Under the pieces are notes generated by a model. The model made no database searches, was not told the origin of the DNA, and was given only the letters and a program-made list of their open reading frames with translations. Position numbers and translations under genes: made by a program. Of a stretch of 64,000 nt of DNA, positions 43,468 through 55,400 are shown one piece after another; position 1 is the stretch's first letter; each line of letters starts with the position of its first letter. The stretch comes from Pseudocercospora fijiensis CIRAD86 (taxonomy: Eukaryota; Ascomycota; Dothideomycetes; Mycosphaerellales; Mycosphaerellaceae): assembly GCF_000340215.1 (NCBI RefSeq), contig NW_006921537.1, forward strand, positions 3,207,685-3,271,684. Direction: 5' to 3'.

Positions 43468-44438
43468 ACGTTCGAGATCTCCATTGTGAGTGTGGGGGCG
43501 GCTTTCTGGAAATTTTACAATCGCGTCTCGATGTCGAGCTTAGTGTGGACGACAGCGAACTCCCGAGCTCGAATGCTCCAAGCACCACTATGCTTACCCG
43601 CTAGCCAGCAACTTGCGCTGAGATCCTATCAGCCCGCCTCATGCAAACGTTGCTAAGGTATCGGTTGTTATCGAAGATAGAGCTGGCCGTGATTAGCAGC
43701 ATTTGCTTCTTCCATAGATACCCACAACGAGCGTTCAAGTTACCTACTATGAAGGAGTCTTCTCAATGGCCATGAATTCGGAGCATGAGATGTAGGATGC
43801 ACCACTGGGTGTCTATGTTTCAAGCAGCACTCTATTTCTATGGAAGGTTGAGCTGCTCTCTCCATGCTGGTACTACCAGAAGATGGCATGCGCATATCCT
43901 TCAACTTATTTCGTCCGATCATGCGAACTCCGCGGCTTGTGACTGCCAAGAAGTCCGTCGGACCGACGTAACTGCCAAGAAGATGTCATCGGTCCGACGG
44001 ACTTCCATTCCACAACAAAACAAGGTCCGAGAGTCCACTTCATCATCACCACCGGCCACCACTTCACCGCCCTGGTCTGTCAACAGGGCGGTACTGAAGA
44101 TGCTGCTGCAGCTGCGCCATAGAAGAGCTCACGTGCGGACTCAGCTTCATGCCTGCGCCGCAATGTTGTCGATCTTTAGACTACGCTGGATGCCTTGGCG
44201 CGCATCCTTCGTGCTTGAACAGCGCTTTTGTGAGGCGCTGGTGCTCGACGCAAGGTTGCAATTTGTCCCCAGAGAGACGAGTCACGGGCCAATGATGGCA
44301 TTTATTGTGTATGCCAAGACGGGATAGACTAACTCATTACAAGCTGAACACAAGCATTCAAGACGGCACGGACTATACATGTCGACTCACGCCCACATCC
44401 TGAACGGTAGGGCCATTTCACTCAACATCTCTCCGACC
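43468..44438. other. Intergenic with perfect inverted repeat
   Basis: About 970 bp. An open plus frame (43785-44327) has no domain and spans the inverted repeat at 43951-44004; not called. The right end is the promoter of the secreted protein gene. Confidence 0.4.
43951..44004. repeat. 16-bp perfect inverted repeat, 22-bp loop
   Basis: AAGTCCGTCGGACCGA at 43951-43966 is exactly complementary to 43989-44004. Each arm is preceded or followed by part of an ACTGCCAAGAAG direct repeat. It could be a hairpin, a miniature-element footprint or a regulator site. Confidence 0.8.
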
Positions 44439-45413
44439 ATGAAGTTCTACCAAGCACTGCCCGCATTTGCGACTACCGCTCTGGCTGCTGGACCTTACTA
44501 TGGTGTGACTTACGGAGGTGGAAGCAGAGACATATTGAACTATACATACGCCAATCTGCCCTATCGAAATGGGACAGAGTATCCTCTACTTTACCAAACA
44601 TTTAACTGGACATATGAAGGACCCGCACAAGACAATGGCCACTGGACCGTCAGATACAACACTGCCGACAACTGGCTACCAGGCAATCTCTCCTCCCCAG
44701 GCGCCGAAAAAGCCGTTGTTACTACATACGCTCTCATATGGGAAGGCCATGAAACCTACAACAATCTCTCCGCGAAGATCGCAAACGACACAGATGCTTT
44801 GGCCGAAGCTGGTCGATATCAAGAGACTCCAAACATGTGTATGGGATTCATGGGCTACGATGCAGACTTTGAAGACAGTGTCAAGAAGAAAATGGACGTC
44901 CACGCCCAGGATCCTTGCGTCTCTCTTTTCGGCGACGAGTGCCTGACCTCCCTGCGCCAGGCCTTTACCAGCGCTTTCGACGACGAGACTTGCAGCTTTA
45001 GTCTGGGATCTATTGATGGCGGCATTGCAGGCTGTAGCAATACTTGGGACAAAAAGGAAGGGTTCACATTTCTAAGCTCTTGTAAGTCGAACTGCTTGCA
45101 CCCTCGAATGGTGACCTCCAAACTGACTTTTTAACAAGTAATCGCAAACGGCAGTCAAGCCTCGAATGCATCTTACATCAGCCCAACGAACGATAGCGAT
45201 ATCGCGTATCAAATCCAAACTCACGCCGCTGACGACAACTCGACTTACGAAAAGGAGCTGATGAGGACGCAATTTTTGGTTTTCAAGGAGTCTGGCAAGA
45301 CTGCGCAGCTGCAGTGCGCGAGATTTGAGGCTTCGGCTATGCGAACCGTCGCTGGAGTATCTACATTCATCACCGCGGTTCTGATGCTATCCTTTTTGCT
45401 TGAGCTGGTTTGA
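44439..45413 (+). CDS. Secreted glycoprotein, probably GPI-anchored
   Basis: Exons 44439-45081 and 45139-45413 (intron GTAAGT...AACAAG) give 305 residues. ATG 44439 is preferred over the in-frame 44379 because it places a signal peptide (MKFYQALPAFATTALAAG) at the N-terminus. The mature part has many N-glycosylation sequons (NYTY, NGTE, NWTY, NLSS, NNLS, NASY), six or more Cys (MCMG, DPCVSLFGDECL, ETCSF, AGCSN) and ends in a hydrophobic segment (AGVSTFITAVLMLSFLLELV), suggesting a GPI signal. No enzymatic family recognised. Confidence 0.75.
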
Positions 45414-45837
45414 AGAAATATGCCATACGACGATTTCAAAATTATGATATGTTTGTCTTGCGGAATTGGAATTTGCGTTTCGCGTCGTCTTCTCGATCGC
45501 ATGCCAGACATGCTCTATATCTATAGTATAAGCGCTTTAAGATCTATAGCTAGTACTTCTAAGGCCTTTTCGTAAGGCTAATATTAAGCTTAGTATAGTA
45601 CGAGTTAGTATAGCGATTTGCTATAAGGTTGTAAGATTAATAGGCGCGTCGTAGCTATAAGCGGCTAAGGTAATATAACTACCGGCTATTTGCGGTATTA
45701 CCGTACAATTACGCACGCAGTCGCGGATTTTGAATTCGATCTTAGGCACGACATCCGGAGCAAGCACACTGTCGATGTATCGATAAAATAAACACACTTT
45801 TTCTCGCAATGCCAGGCCATGTCAAGGCAAAACTTTC
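45414..45837. repeat. Spacer with ~200-bp RIP-like remnant
   Basis: From about 45520 to 45730 the sequence turns TA-rich and CA/TG-poor (CTATAG, AGTATAGTACGAG), then returns to normal. Probably a solo fragment of a RIP-mutated element between two intact genes. Confidence 0.55.
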
Positions 45838-46866
45838 TCAGTCACAGCCACACCCACCCTTGCCACGATGCTCGAATTCGTGAAGGGAATTCTTGACGAG
45901 TTCATCGAGGCTCTCAGGTTCAAGATCTAATTTGGTCTTGGAATCCTGCTCGAGAAATGGCTTGACGGCATTCATCGATTCGTCGCAAAGCACAATTTTT
46001 TCCATCAGGAACATGGCAGCATCAGGAAAGCCACGGTCCATTCTCCGATGGGCTTCGCGAACGGCTTCTTCGATTTCGACCTCGCCTCGTCCCCAACTCT
46101 GACCTGTGTGATGTTGCAATGCGTCCAAGACCTCGTTGGCCGACACGATCAGGCCAGAGGCGAAAATGTACTGGTTCTTGATGGCTTCCCAGTTCTTGAG
46201 GATCGCGAGACTGACACGCCCGATCCATGCTGTCGAGCTCGCTGCGAAGCGCTCTTCACCAGTTCCGTGTATTGTGACGCTTTGCCATTTGATGTCGAAA
46301 CCTAAGTTGCCGCTGATAAGTCCCTGGTCAAGTGCACAGCCTGTGGCAATCCCGATCCATTCAAGCTGATTTTGAGACGAGTTCTGTTCGAGATACTGGA
46401 TGATTCTTGCACGCTCACGACACGGTGGTAGGCGTGCTTGGATTTTGGGGTTGAGCGAATCTTGGTCGTATTCTGCTAGGACAAGTCTGGGTATATGAGT
46501 CTCGATGGCAAGATCTATGATCTGCTTTTGAAAGTCATAGGAGCCTCCAGATGAAGTGCTAAAAACGACGTCGGGCTTTACATCGTCGAAGAGTAATCGC
46601 AGAGAATCGCCCGAGAAATCTATGAGGTGGATGCTAATGTTGCCTGACGATCTCAGAGTGGACTGTCGATGTACCGCGTGGTGGATTTTGACAGTAATTT
46701 CGTCTCCAGAAATGCTTTTGACGATGCTCGTCGCTTTGCGATTGTCCTATCTGCAGGTGAGCTTGACGCACGTGATCTTCTCAAGTCGCTGCACACTCAC
46801 TCCGATGACCAAAACTTTCTCAATTAAGGCATTGCCTCCGCCATTTGTGCCAGTTGACAATAACAT
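45838..46866 (-). CDS. NmrA-like / isoflavone-reductase-like NAD(P)-binding protein
   Basis: Exons 46866-46801 and 46746-45838 with a 54-nt intron (GTGAGT...GCAGATAG) give 324 residues. The N-terminal Rossmann loop reads STGTNGGGNALI. Then come KPDVVFSTSSGGSYDFQKQIIDLAIE, HIPRLVLAEYDQDS, LEWIGIATGCALDQGL, TAWIGRVSLAIL and SGLIVSANEVLDALQHHTG, the layout of fungal NmrA-like oxidoreductases. It ends in a short GGCGCD tail. The true start may lie upstream, since the frame stays open before Met1. It follows a Zn2Cys6 gene in the same direction with about 230 bp between them, suggesting a regulator-target pair. Substrate unknown. Confidence 0.82.
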
Positions 46867-47100
46867 ATTTGAGAAGTCAAAGTGCTTGAGAATTTGAGGT
46901 CTTAATCTTTTCTGCTCCTCTTCGGTCGAGCGGAAACTCCTCCTCTTTCGCGCGGCAGATGCAGTGGTACATGGCCCAACTTGAACGCAAACGCCGATTC
47001 TACAAGAGTAAAGTCGAATGCACTCGCTAAGAAATACTTTGCGCCAAATCCGCAAAGCAGCTAGTAGTCAGTCTTTTGGCCCAGCAAGACAGGCGGATGT

Positions 47101-48647
47101 TCAAGTTTCTAGTGCAAGAACCTCGCGAATGTCTTCTTCCTGTGACCTCGATTCGTTGCGATTCTGGGAAATATCCAGGGGCCACTTCATCATCTCGCCC
47201 CAGGCGTGCGGGACCTGTGCAGCTATCCTGGGAATCTGTTGTTCTGCAATGCCGCGGAACCAAGGCACTTTTTCGGACAATATCTTCATTGTGGCGAATG
47301 TGTACGCCATTACCATCATTGCCTATCGGTTTCGAAGAGTTAGTGAGTGCTTTCCATTTGACCAATGAAATGGCACCTGAGAGCATCTGCTTACCCGAGG
47401 ATTCCTGATTTCCACCAGTTCAGTGAAGCGTCTAGGCAGCTGAGATGGCATTGCAACAAGTCGTCGGCAGTTGACGAGTGGCGCATCGATATCTTCTGTG
47501 ATGCTTTTGTAGATGAGAGCGAGAGCGGCCACAGCTTGCTGAAATACCGTCTTGTCTTCGATAGTAGTGGTCTCATACTCTTGTGCAAATGTCAAGAGTG
47601 ATTGAAATGGCTTGCCTTCTTCGCGCTGATAGAGCTCTTCAGCACCTTGCAGCTTTGCTCTGCCAAAGTAGACACAAGCCTCGTCGAGCCACTCGTCTCC
47701 AGCCATACCTCGCCAAATGTCGCAAAGGTAGCGCGTGCTGTCCGCCAAGCGCAGCCAGACAATCGCATCGACCACGGGGAGAGTGCTATCCTCCTCTGTC
47801 TCACTCAGGCTGAAAAGTGCTTGAAATGAGATGAGGATTGAGGCGATGTAGGTGGCTTCCACGTTCTCTCGTGTCAATGCTCCGAGACCACTTCGGTGAC
47901 CGTCTATAGCGCGGTCAAAATACTTGCGGGCATTCAGAAGCAGCTCCCGACTGCGCTTTGCTCCAACATAGTCTGGATGATTGGCATTTCGCAATGCACA
48001 AGCAAGTTCCACGCCATCTTCGTGCTCCTTCCAATGGCTTGAAAGGTCCCTTGTAACGTCTCTCGGGGTGTGGGTTGGGTCTCTGATTGGAATCATGCGA
48101 CCGTCCATTGGCATGGATTGGGCGAAGGACTGTCTTGAGGCATGAAGCGCAGCTAGGCCAAACATGGCGTCAAGAAGCACCCTGTGCTCCATGGCGAAAA
48201 GTGGCGCCTGGCATCTCCAGAACTCGAAGGCTGTGGAGAAGGTCTGGTTACATGTTAGCAAAGCCGGGAAAAGGCTCAAACCGTCATGTGCGGCAGGGAG
48301 CAGCAATCGCACCTGGCAAGTGTATGCAGTCCACTGATGCATAAGTTTGATTTCTAGCCTCGGGTCCAGCTGTTCGTTTGAAGCGATGCCAATCTGATAC
48401 GCTTCTTGCTGAGCTTGGGGAAAGGCATGCTGCTGATCCACTCTTCGCGGCGCCGGCTCGATGTATTCGCAGGCAACATTGTGTCTCGCACATGCAGCGC
48501 ACTTTGGTTTACCTTCATCACACTGCCGCGGCAGTCAGTACATACAGGAACATTACACGTTCATGTCTTGCTAAGGCTCACCTTCACTTTGCGCGTTTTG
48601 CAGCGCTGGCAGCCCGTTCTGGCTTTCTTGTGATTGAGTCGCGGCAT
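47101..48647 (-). CDS. Zn(II)2Cys6 transcription factor, three exons
   Basis: Exons 48647-48582, 48522-47395 and 47322-47101 give 471 residues. The zinc cluster is split by the first intron right before its third Cys: Cys13, 16, 23, 30, 33 and 40 (GCQRCKTRKVK|CDEGKPKCAACARHNVAC). The rest is the fungal-specific domain of the Upc2-like group (LMHQWTAYTCQVRLLL, then MFGLAALHASRQ, then ARKYFDRAIDGH, NVEATYIASILISFQALF). The third exon (AMMVMAYTFATMKIL, then GEMMKWPLDISQ) completes the C-terminus. Phases are all 0. The next gene downstream on the same strand is NmrA-like. Confidence 0.9.
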
Positions 48648-49020
48648 CTCGCTGCCGGCCACGCGGTGAGGTGTTTTGATGTCGGACTCGTGGTCGGGAT
48701 GCAGTGGCGATAGCGATACCGAAATGTACCTGGCTCGCCGGCGGTCGTGAAGACGCTTGTTGATATTCAGAGCACAATCTCAAGGCAGCGCCCCTCAAAA
48801 GCTGGAGGTGGCCATCACTACACCAGATTGCCGAACCTATGATCCTGTGAGGAAGCAGATGTGATGATGTTGTATTGGGCAACCGCGACGAGTATGCCAA
48901 GACTTTCGAGTGGTGCCTGAGGGTGACTTGAAAGTCTCGGTGCCTGAGAGCCACCGGAAAGTCTCTGTTGTGGTTCAGTTAGGTGATATGCTGGTTAGCT
49001 GATACCATCAGCTGACCTAT
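48648..49020. other. Regulator promoter up to RIP boundary
   Basis: Normal composition to about 49020, where TA-rich RIP sequence starts. No additional gene seen. Confidence 0.45.
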
Positions 49021-52000
49021 ACCAAGAGGAAGGATACACAATGGCTATATTAACTGCAGTTTCTATAGTAGGCTCCTAATCCTTCTTTGTATAGTTATAT
49101 AGTTGTTAATCCGATAATTAGTTGCATCCTTAGTACGATTTATAACAAGTTATAAGCCCGGCGTATACGCTTACCTGTCTAGTTTAACTATAAAAGAACT
49201 GTTTCTAGAGTCTACTAAACAGAGCTAGCTATCTAGACCTATTAGGTACCTAGTTAAGAGCTCTAGTTCGGACTAAAACCTAGCAAGTGTCCCTTATAAG
49301 CCCTACCTAGTACTATACTAAAAGGCAGCTAGGAACGATAGACACTAATTAGACAAAGACAGCAAAGGAGAATCAGGTTCTTAGGAAGGGGATCAACTTC
49401 TAAGACTAGAAGCTTATATTCTAGGCGGCCCTTCTAGAAAAGGACCTAGTTAGTATAGTATTCTATAGACTTAACTAGGCTAATAAAATAAAACTACCTC
49501 TAAAAAGCATGTTTATAGGGGACTTAGCCAATTAGTAGTATAGAGACATATTTAGGGACTGGAAAAAGAAAGACATCTAAGCCCTAGGTATACTTATTGC
49601 TAGACTCGACCCTGCTCTTAGACTAGACTTCGGTAATATACCTAAGTTAGCTAAGGATACATACGACTACATTAAGGCTCTATACAAGCCTATTGTAACC
49701 GTAGACATATTTAATACTATTAAACTTATTAGGCACATTAGGATACCCCTTACTAATCCGAACACCTAGTAGTACTACGAATCTTTTTAGCAGTAGTTTA
49801 ACAGATTCTAAATATCGACAGAACAATTTGCTAGCTTAGTTACAATAACAGAAGCGCCTATAAAGTTATCAGACATTAAGATGCCTAATATACTTGTTAG
49901 GATGCTGTTTATTTAGGGCCTTTCTAGTTACGAATAGCTTAGATCCTAGAAGTATAACAATAAGCCTAAAGCTAAGGACTCCTCCCTTAAAGCAATAATA
50001 ACGTCCCTAAGGAGAGAAAAGCCTCCTAGACAGTCATCTAGCGGCTTAAAGCTTGTTAGAGGGGCTATTAGCAATAATAACGACTAGTGCACTTAGTACA
50101 AGCACAAGCATACTAACGCTAAGTGCTATAAGCAACACCCTAATATAGTACTACCTAGTTAGGGAAAGAAAGACAAGAGCAAAGACAAAGACAAAGATAA
50201 AGGCAAGAAGGGTAAAGGCAAAGGAAAGGGCAAATCTAGTAGTGCTATTAATAATAACAAAGATAAATTAGACTCCTCCTCTAACTCGGAAGATAAGGGA
50301 GACTATTAGCTAGACGGCCTTAGTAGGGGCCTAATTAGGGGAGCTATTGCAAAGCCGGGACTAGCTGTAGCAAGCTCTAAGAACCTAATAGCTAATACAA
50401 AAGTTTGGGATACAGGTATATTACTGCATATTATAGGGAACAAGAGCTAGTTTAGCGATCTTAAGCACCTAACTAAGCCTATTTAGTTCTCCTAAGCAGT
50501 AGGAAAATCAAGTGTATTACGATTAGGAACTGTTAACATCTTCCTAACCTATAAAGGGAAGAAAACCCTAATTACTCTAATAGACGTCCTCTACTCCCTA
50601 AACTTAGATTGCAACCTAATCTTAGCAGAGCGTCTTTAGAAGAAATATAGCATTTACTTAGACAGACCTTTAGGCACTTTAATGCTTAAAGGCAAGCTAA
50701 TTAGAAAGGTTAAGGAAGTATAAGGAGTACTCGCCCTTAAAGATGCTAGAGTCAAAATGCTAGGCTTAGCTTCAAAACCAAACTTAGAATCGAGTTAGAA
50801 AGGGCAGCTGTTAGCCCTAGCTATCGCTAGACTACGAGCGGATACATTAAGATAGTATTAGAGACTTAGCTACGTCGGCAACAAGATCCTAACAGCTACT
50901 AAGGAAGCCATTCTAGGCCTAGAAGAAGTTAATAGATCTGAACTCGAGCACTATAAGACCTATAAGCTCTCGAGAGCTTAAAGAGTTGTATTAAGAGAAT
51001 ATAGAACTAGACTAGAAAAAGCCCTTAACGAAGTCTATATCGACCTTGTTAGCGTATAACCATTTAATCTGTTTAGAAACAGGTATATTATAATCCTAAC
51101 TAATGCTAAAACTAGGCTTAGGTAGGGTCTGTTACTTCGAAACAAAGATAAGGTAACAAGTAGTAACAAGCTAACTAACTGGATAACTAGAATTAAGAGG
51201 CAATACAACAAAATCCCTAAGATTATCTTTAGTAATAGCGGGGGAGAGTTTACTAACAACGATCTAGTACATTTTGCAAAGGAAGTTAGTATTAGATAGG
51301 ATATGTCTACACTATATACACCGGAGCAGAATAGCATTGTAGAGTCGTTAAACAAGACGATTCTGCTTAAGGCAAGAGCAATAATAATTAACTCTAGCCT
51401 ACTAATGTACTGCTAGTGCTTTATAGTAATGCATTCGATTTACCTAACTAATAGACTAGTAAACTTAAGAACTAAGGAAGTTCTACTTAAGGCTTTCGAA
51501 TCAGACTTAAATATCGGTAGCACAGACATTAACCTATCTAAGACGAGACGATTTAGCTATAAGGCATTCAAATACCTCGAATCCGGAGTTAAACGACTTA
51601 ACTCCTAGAAATTTGCACTAAGAGCTTTCGTTTACTAGTTTATTAGATTCTAAGAAAATTCGTTAACAAACTATCTGCTTTAGAACCCGCACTAGAAGGA
51701 TGGCGTATAGTAGTATAACATTAGATTCTCTCTACACGTTACCTTTAACGAGGACTTTGTCTATAAAGACAATTTTACTAAGCTTCTAAGTACCCTTTAA
51801 GCTTAGGGGGAGTATTTGAGACTAGCTGTCCCTTAGGAGACTATTTAGGTACTTGAAACCTAGTCTAACCTTTCATTTAAGTCAGGAATCCTAGCACTAT
51901 TCCCTAGTAATAACCAAACACCTTAGCACTCTTTAGAACCTTAGGGGGAGCTATTTAGAGGTAGCATCCCTTAGCCTTAGTAGGCTTATAATTAGGAAGA

Positions 52001-52330
52001 TTAGGAAGACTCCCTTATAGCTTAGGGGGAGCAAGGTATACTTAAGCAAGGAACACTACCTTAGCCAATACCTATAGCTAATAAGCTAATACTCTAAAAT
52101 CACTAACTAGAACTACTAGCTACCTAGTAGGAAGCTGCTCCTAAGAAAAATTAGCATACTTAAGAAACAGATACTGCTAAACTAGAAGACACCCTAATTA
52201 CTCCCTTCTAAGTCCCTAAGACTACTAGCAAGAGAAAGAGGGCTCCTAACCTACCTTAGCTAAACTGTTATACATCGTATATTATAAAGTGGATAATTAT
52301 TCTAAGTCTATCTAGGCTTAGAGAAGTATA
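49020..52330 (+). mobile_element. Ty1/copia retrotransposon, truncated and RIP-mutated
   Basis: A gag-like part (49380-50280) has a CCHC-type knuckle near 50096-50140 and a Lys/Gly-rich tail. Then come a protease/pre-integrase stretch (VWDTGILLHIIGNKS; LSYVGNKILTATKEAI) and an integrase core (VYIDLV near 51035, IIFSNSGGEF near 51230, EQNSIVESLNKT near 51330). The middle Asp codon is now Asn. Stops are TAG/TAA. Reverse transcriptase and RNase H, which follow integrase in copia, were not found, and the readable frame fades into low-information sequence after 51840. Ends and LTRs not located. Confidence 0.75.
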
Positions 52331-52449
52331 TACTATAGGAGGCTAGGGCCTCCTGCCTAGCCTATGCCTGTACCTGCCTTCGTAATAGAATCCCCCGGTC
52401 CCGAAATGTCTGCGACTACGCGGACGGTAGACTTAGTATCTGTATATAT
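52331..52449. other. Junction of two degraded elements
   Basis: Boundary between the copia remnant and the minus-strand ghost frame; no signal. Confidence 0.3.
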
Positions 52450-55400
52450 AACAAAAGAGATTTTAGGCTATGCGCCCCTATTTTTCGTCTCGCTATCCTA
52501 ATTCTTCCTTACCCGCTAATGCTTAATATCCTATTTCCTCTAGCTAGGTCGTTAACGCGCGAAAGTATAAGAAGCACTACTATTCGCTAACTGCGGGGTC
52601 TCTAAGATACTCGTTATCGGGTTCTCCTTACTATAGAGGGCGTAGTTCTAGAAAGCGGAGGCCCTTTTTCTTATTAGTAGGATATAGACTATTAAAAGTC
52701 TCTACGGTAAGTTTTCCGAGCGCCTTACGTAGGCCCTTATCGCCGCTCGGTCGTGCTAATCTATAGAGCGCGGTAAGTAGTTTAAAAAGGTCGCTTTCCT
52801 CTTATCTAAGGTACTATAGTAGCGGCAGGTCTTTTATAGCCTTAATCGCATTCGTAGCGGAGTTAGGTTCTTTAGATATACGCTAGATAGAATCGATAAT
52901 TAGGGATAGACTTAGGGTCGGCTCGTCTTCGTTATCGTATTTAATAGTGCCGTCTTCTAACTAGAAATCGGCGAGTGTATTTATAAACTCTATAATGTCC
53001 TCGAGGCTAGTAGGGTCGAATTTGCTGTCCTATTTAGTGCCTTCCTAGTCGAATTAGTTGCTATAGTCTATAACCTCTCTCTAATTCTCTTCTAGTAGTT
53101 AGGCAAACGCGGTATCGAACTTCTAATATAGCGCGATATATCTCTTGTACTATAACCTCTCGTCGGCGTTTAGTTCGGCGAGGTCTTCGTCGTCTATTAC
53201 TTAATCGTAGCCGCTATCTTCGAGCGCGTCGCCGACGGCTCTTATAAGGAGGCCGACGTATTGCTTAAATTCTTACGGGTCGGTATCCTCCTACTAATTT
53301 CCTTATAACGTAGCTAATACCTTCCGAAAGCCGTCGTCGTCCTATCTATAGTTACGTATCGCCTCGATTAGCAAGGTACGGCTATCGTCGATAGACGTAA
53401 GCTCCGGCGGAATTTACTAGACTATCTTTACGGGGCAGGTATATATTAGCTCTACGAAATATAGCTGTTTTACGGCCTCGAGCTTATCGAGAATATCCTC
53501 CCTAGGGGGCCGAAACGCGTTGTCTATAGTAGACCTAGAGTACCCGGTATCCTTAGTCGCGATTTGCTATAGCGGCCGTCCGCCGCTTCGGTCGTCGAGT
53601 TCCCGCGCAAAGTGCTTAAGTAGCTATCTAACGTCGTTATCTCCCTTATAGTAAACGATAGTCGCCTAGGGTATAGGCTAGATCTCGTTATTCCCGTCTA
53701 TTAGGACGAGCGCCTTTATCTAGTATCGAAGGACGGCGGCTTTTAATAGTAAGGGCACCGCCGATATAAGGAGCTTACTTATTAGGTAAAGCATTAAGCG
53801 GTCGCCGTTTTGTTAAATAACGTTTATTATTTACTTAGGGGCGTAACTTAGTATCTAGTTCGTCTAGTTACGGAAAGCGTTTATATCTACGTCTCTATCG
53901 TCTCTAGATATACTAGTAACGAAATCTCGATTTAGGAAAGGGTCGGCTTTATTAATTTTCTCGATCTTATCTTAAGCGGATACTAGCATTTAGGAGACCT
54001 AGAAGTAAATATTTCCGTACTTGTAGTTAAAATTTAATACGACTAGTATTAGATAGTAGAGGTAGGCTTTCTATTCTTCGTCTAGGAATATCGCGAGAAT
54101 AAGCTAGCTAGTATCGATATTAAGTTCGTAAAAAGCTACGGAGCGGCGGATAAAATCCTTCTCCTACTCCCTTAATAGACGTAGCTTATTATCGGGTAGT
54201 ACCCGCTCTAAGTCTGTATTGCGGAAGGCTATTATAAGTCTCGGAAAGTCGAAACGGCTTATAGGGAGGCGGATCGTCGAATCCGTAAGGAGTCCTTAGA
54301 GAGCTAGTCCTACGTAGATAGCGGCGTCTACGACCTCCTTATCTACGCGAGTTATAGGTTTGCTTAAGTCTAAATTGCCCTTATCGGTTGCTTTCTCCGG
54401 CGCCGCGGTTTGCGCTTTAGTAGACTTAGCCTTTCCTACTATTACGGCCTTCCCGGCGGGCGCCTTTATAGATTTGCCTTTCCCGGTACCTAGGTCGGCT
54501 TTGCTATCGTCGGCTTTAGTAGACTTAGCCTTTTTAGTAGCGGTTAGCGGGTCGGCTTTAGTCGACTTAGTCTTTTTAGTAGTAGTTAGCGGGTCGGCTC
54601 TACTATTATCGGCTTTAGTAGACTTAGCCTTTTTAGTAGCGGTTAGGGCCGACGTAGGCGCATCCTTATACTTTCTAGCTATTAAGGTAGAGGCGGCCTT
54701 CTACACTTTCGCGGCTTTCTAGGCTACTTTCTAAGCCTTTACGTCGGCCTGCTCCTAGGCCTTCTATTCTTAGAGTTTAGCCTTGAATTTCTTAGTCTAT
54801 ATAGATATCCTCTAGTCGATTGCTTTCTTCTACTTTATATAGTCGGGATATAGTAGTATCGCCGGGCGTTAGTATCCGTCTTTCGTTATAGCCTTAGCCT
54901 TCTCTTCGTAGTAGGCTAAAGGAATATCCTAAAAGACTATGCCTTAGGTAGCCGGTATAAGACTTAATATTAGGTCTATTAGTAGGACGCGTAGGCCTAG
55001 CGGGAAACGGCCTAATTATATCTAAAAGTTACGGACTACGCGCTCGAAGTCCTTAGTAATATCGCTGTATTCTAATTGCTACTTCTCGTCGTCTATAAGT
55101 ACTACGATTAGCTATATATATATCGAGCGCTATATTTTTAGCTACTCGCCCTAAAGCACCGGCGCTAGGAAAGGTTCGGAAAAGATATCGAAGATAGACT
55201 TAAGGTCGGCGGCTATTTTCTGTCTTAAATCTGTTTTATAGCGCTCGACTACGTTAGCGATTAGTCCGGCGAAGTAACTCGCTGCCTCTAGACAACTTAC
55301 GAGGCAATACGCTCCCTCTGTAACCTAGTATACTAACGCGTAGTAGGCGACGGCAATAGTCGTTATCTCGCCTTAGTAAGTTTTCTAGAAAGCCGTTATA

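Noticed and set aside
48460..48530. Suspected frameshift in the zinc cluster of the second Zn2Cys6 gene
   Set aside because: On re-reading the bases near 48480 (CAACATTGTGTCTCG) the frame is continuous and all six Cys are present.
54360..54722. 120-codon plus-strand frame of hydrophobic repeats
   Set aside because: It is the antisense of the TKKAKSTKAD repeat in the minus-strand ghost frame.
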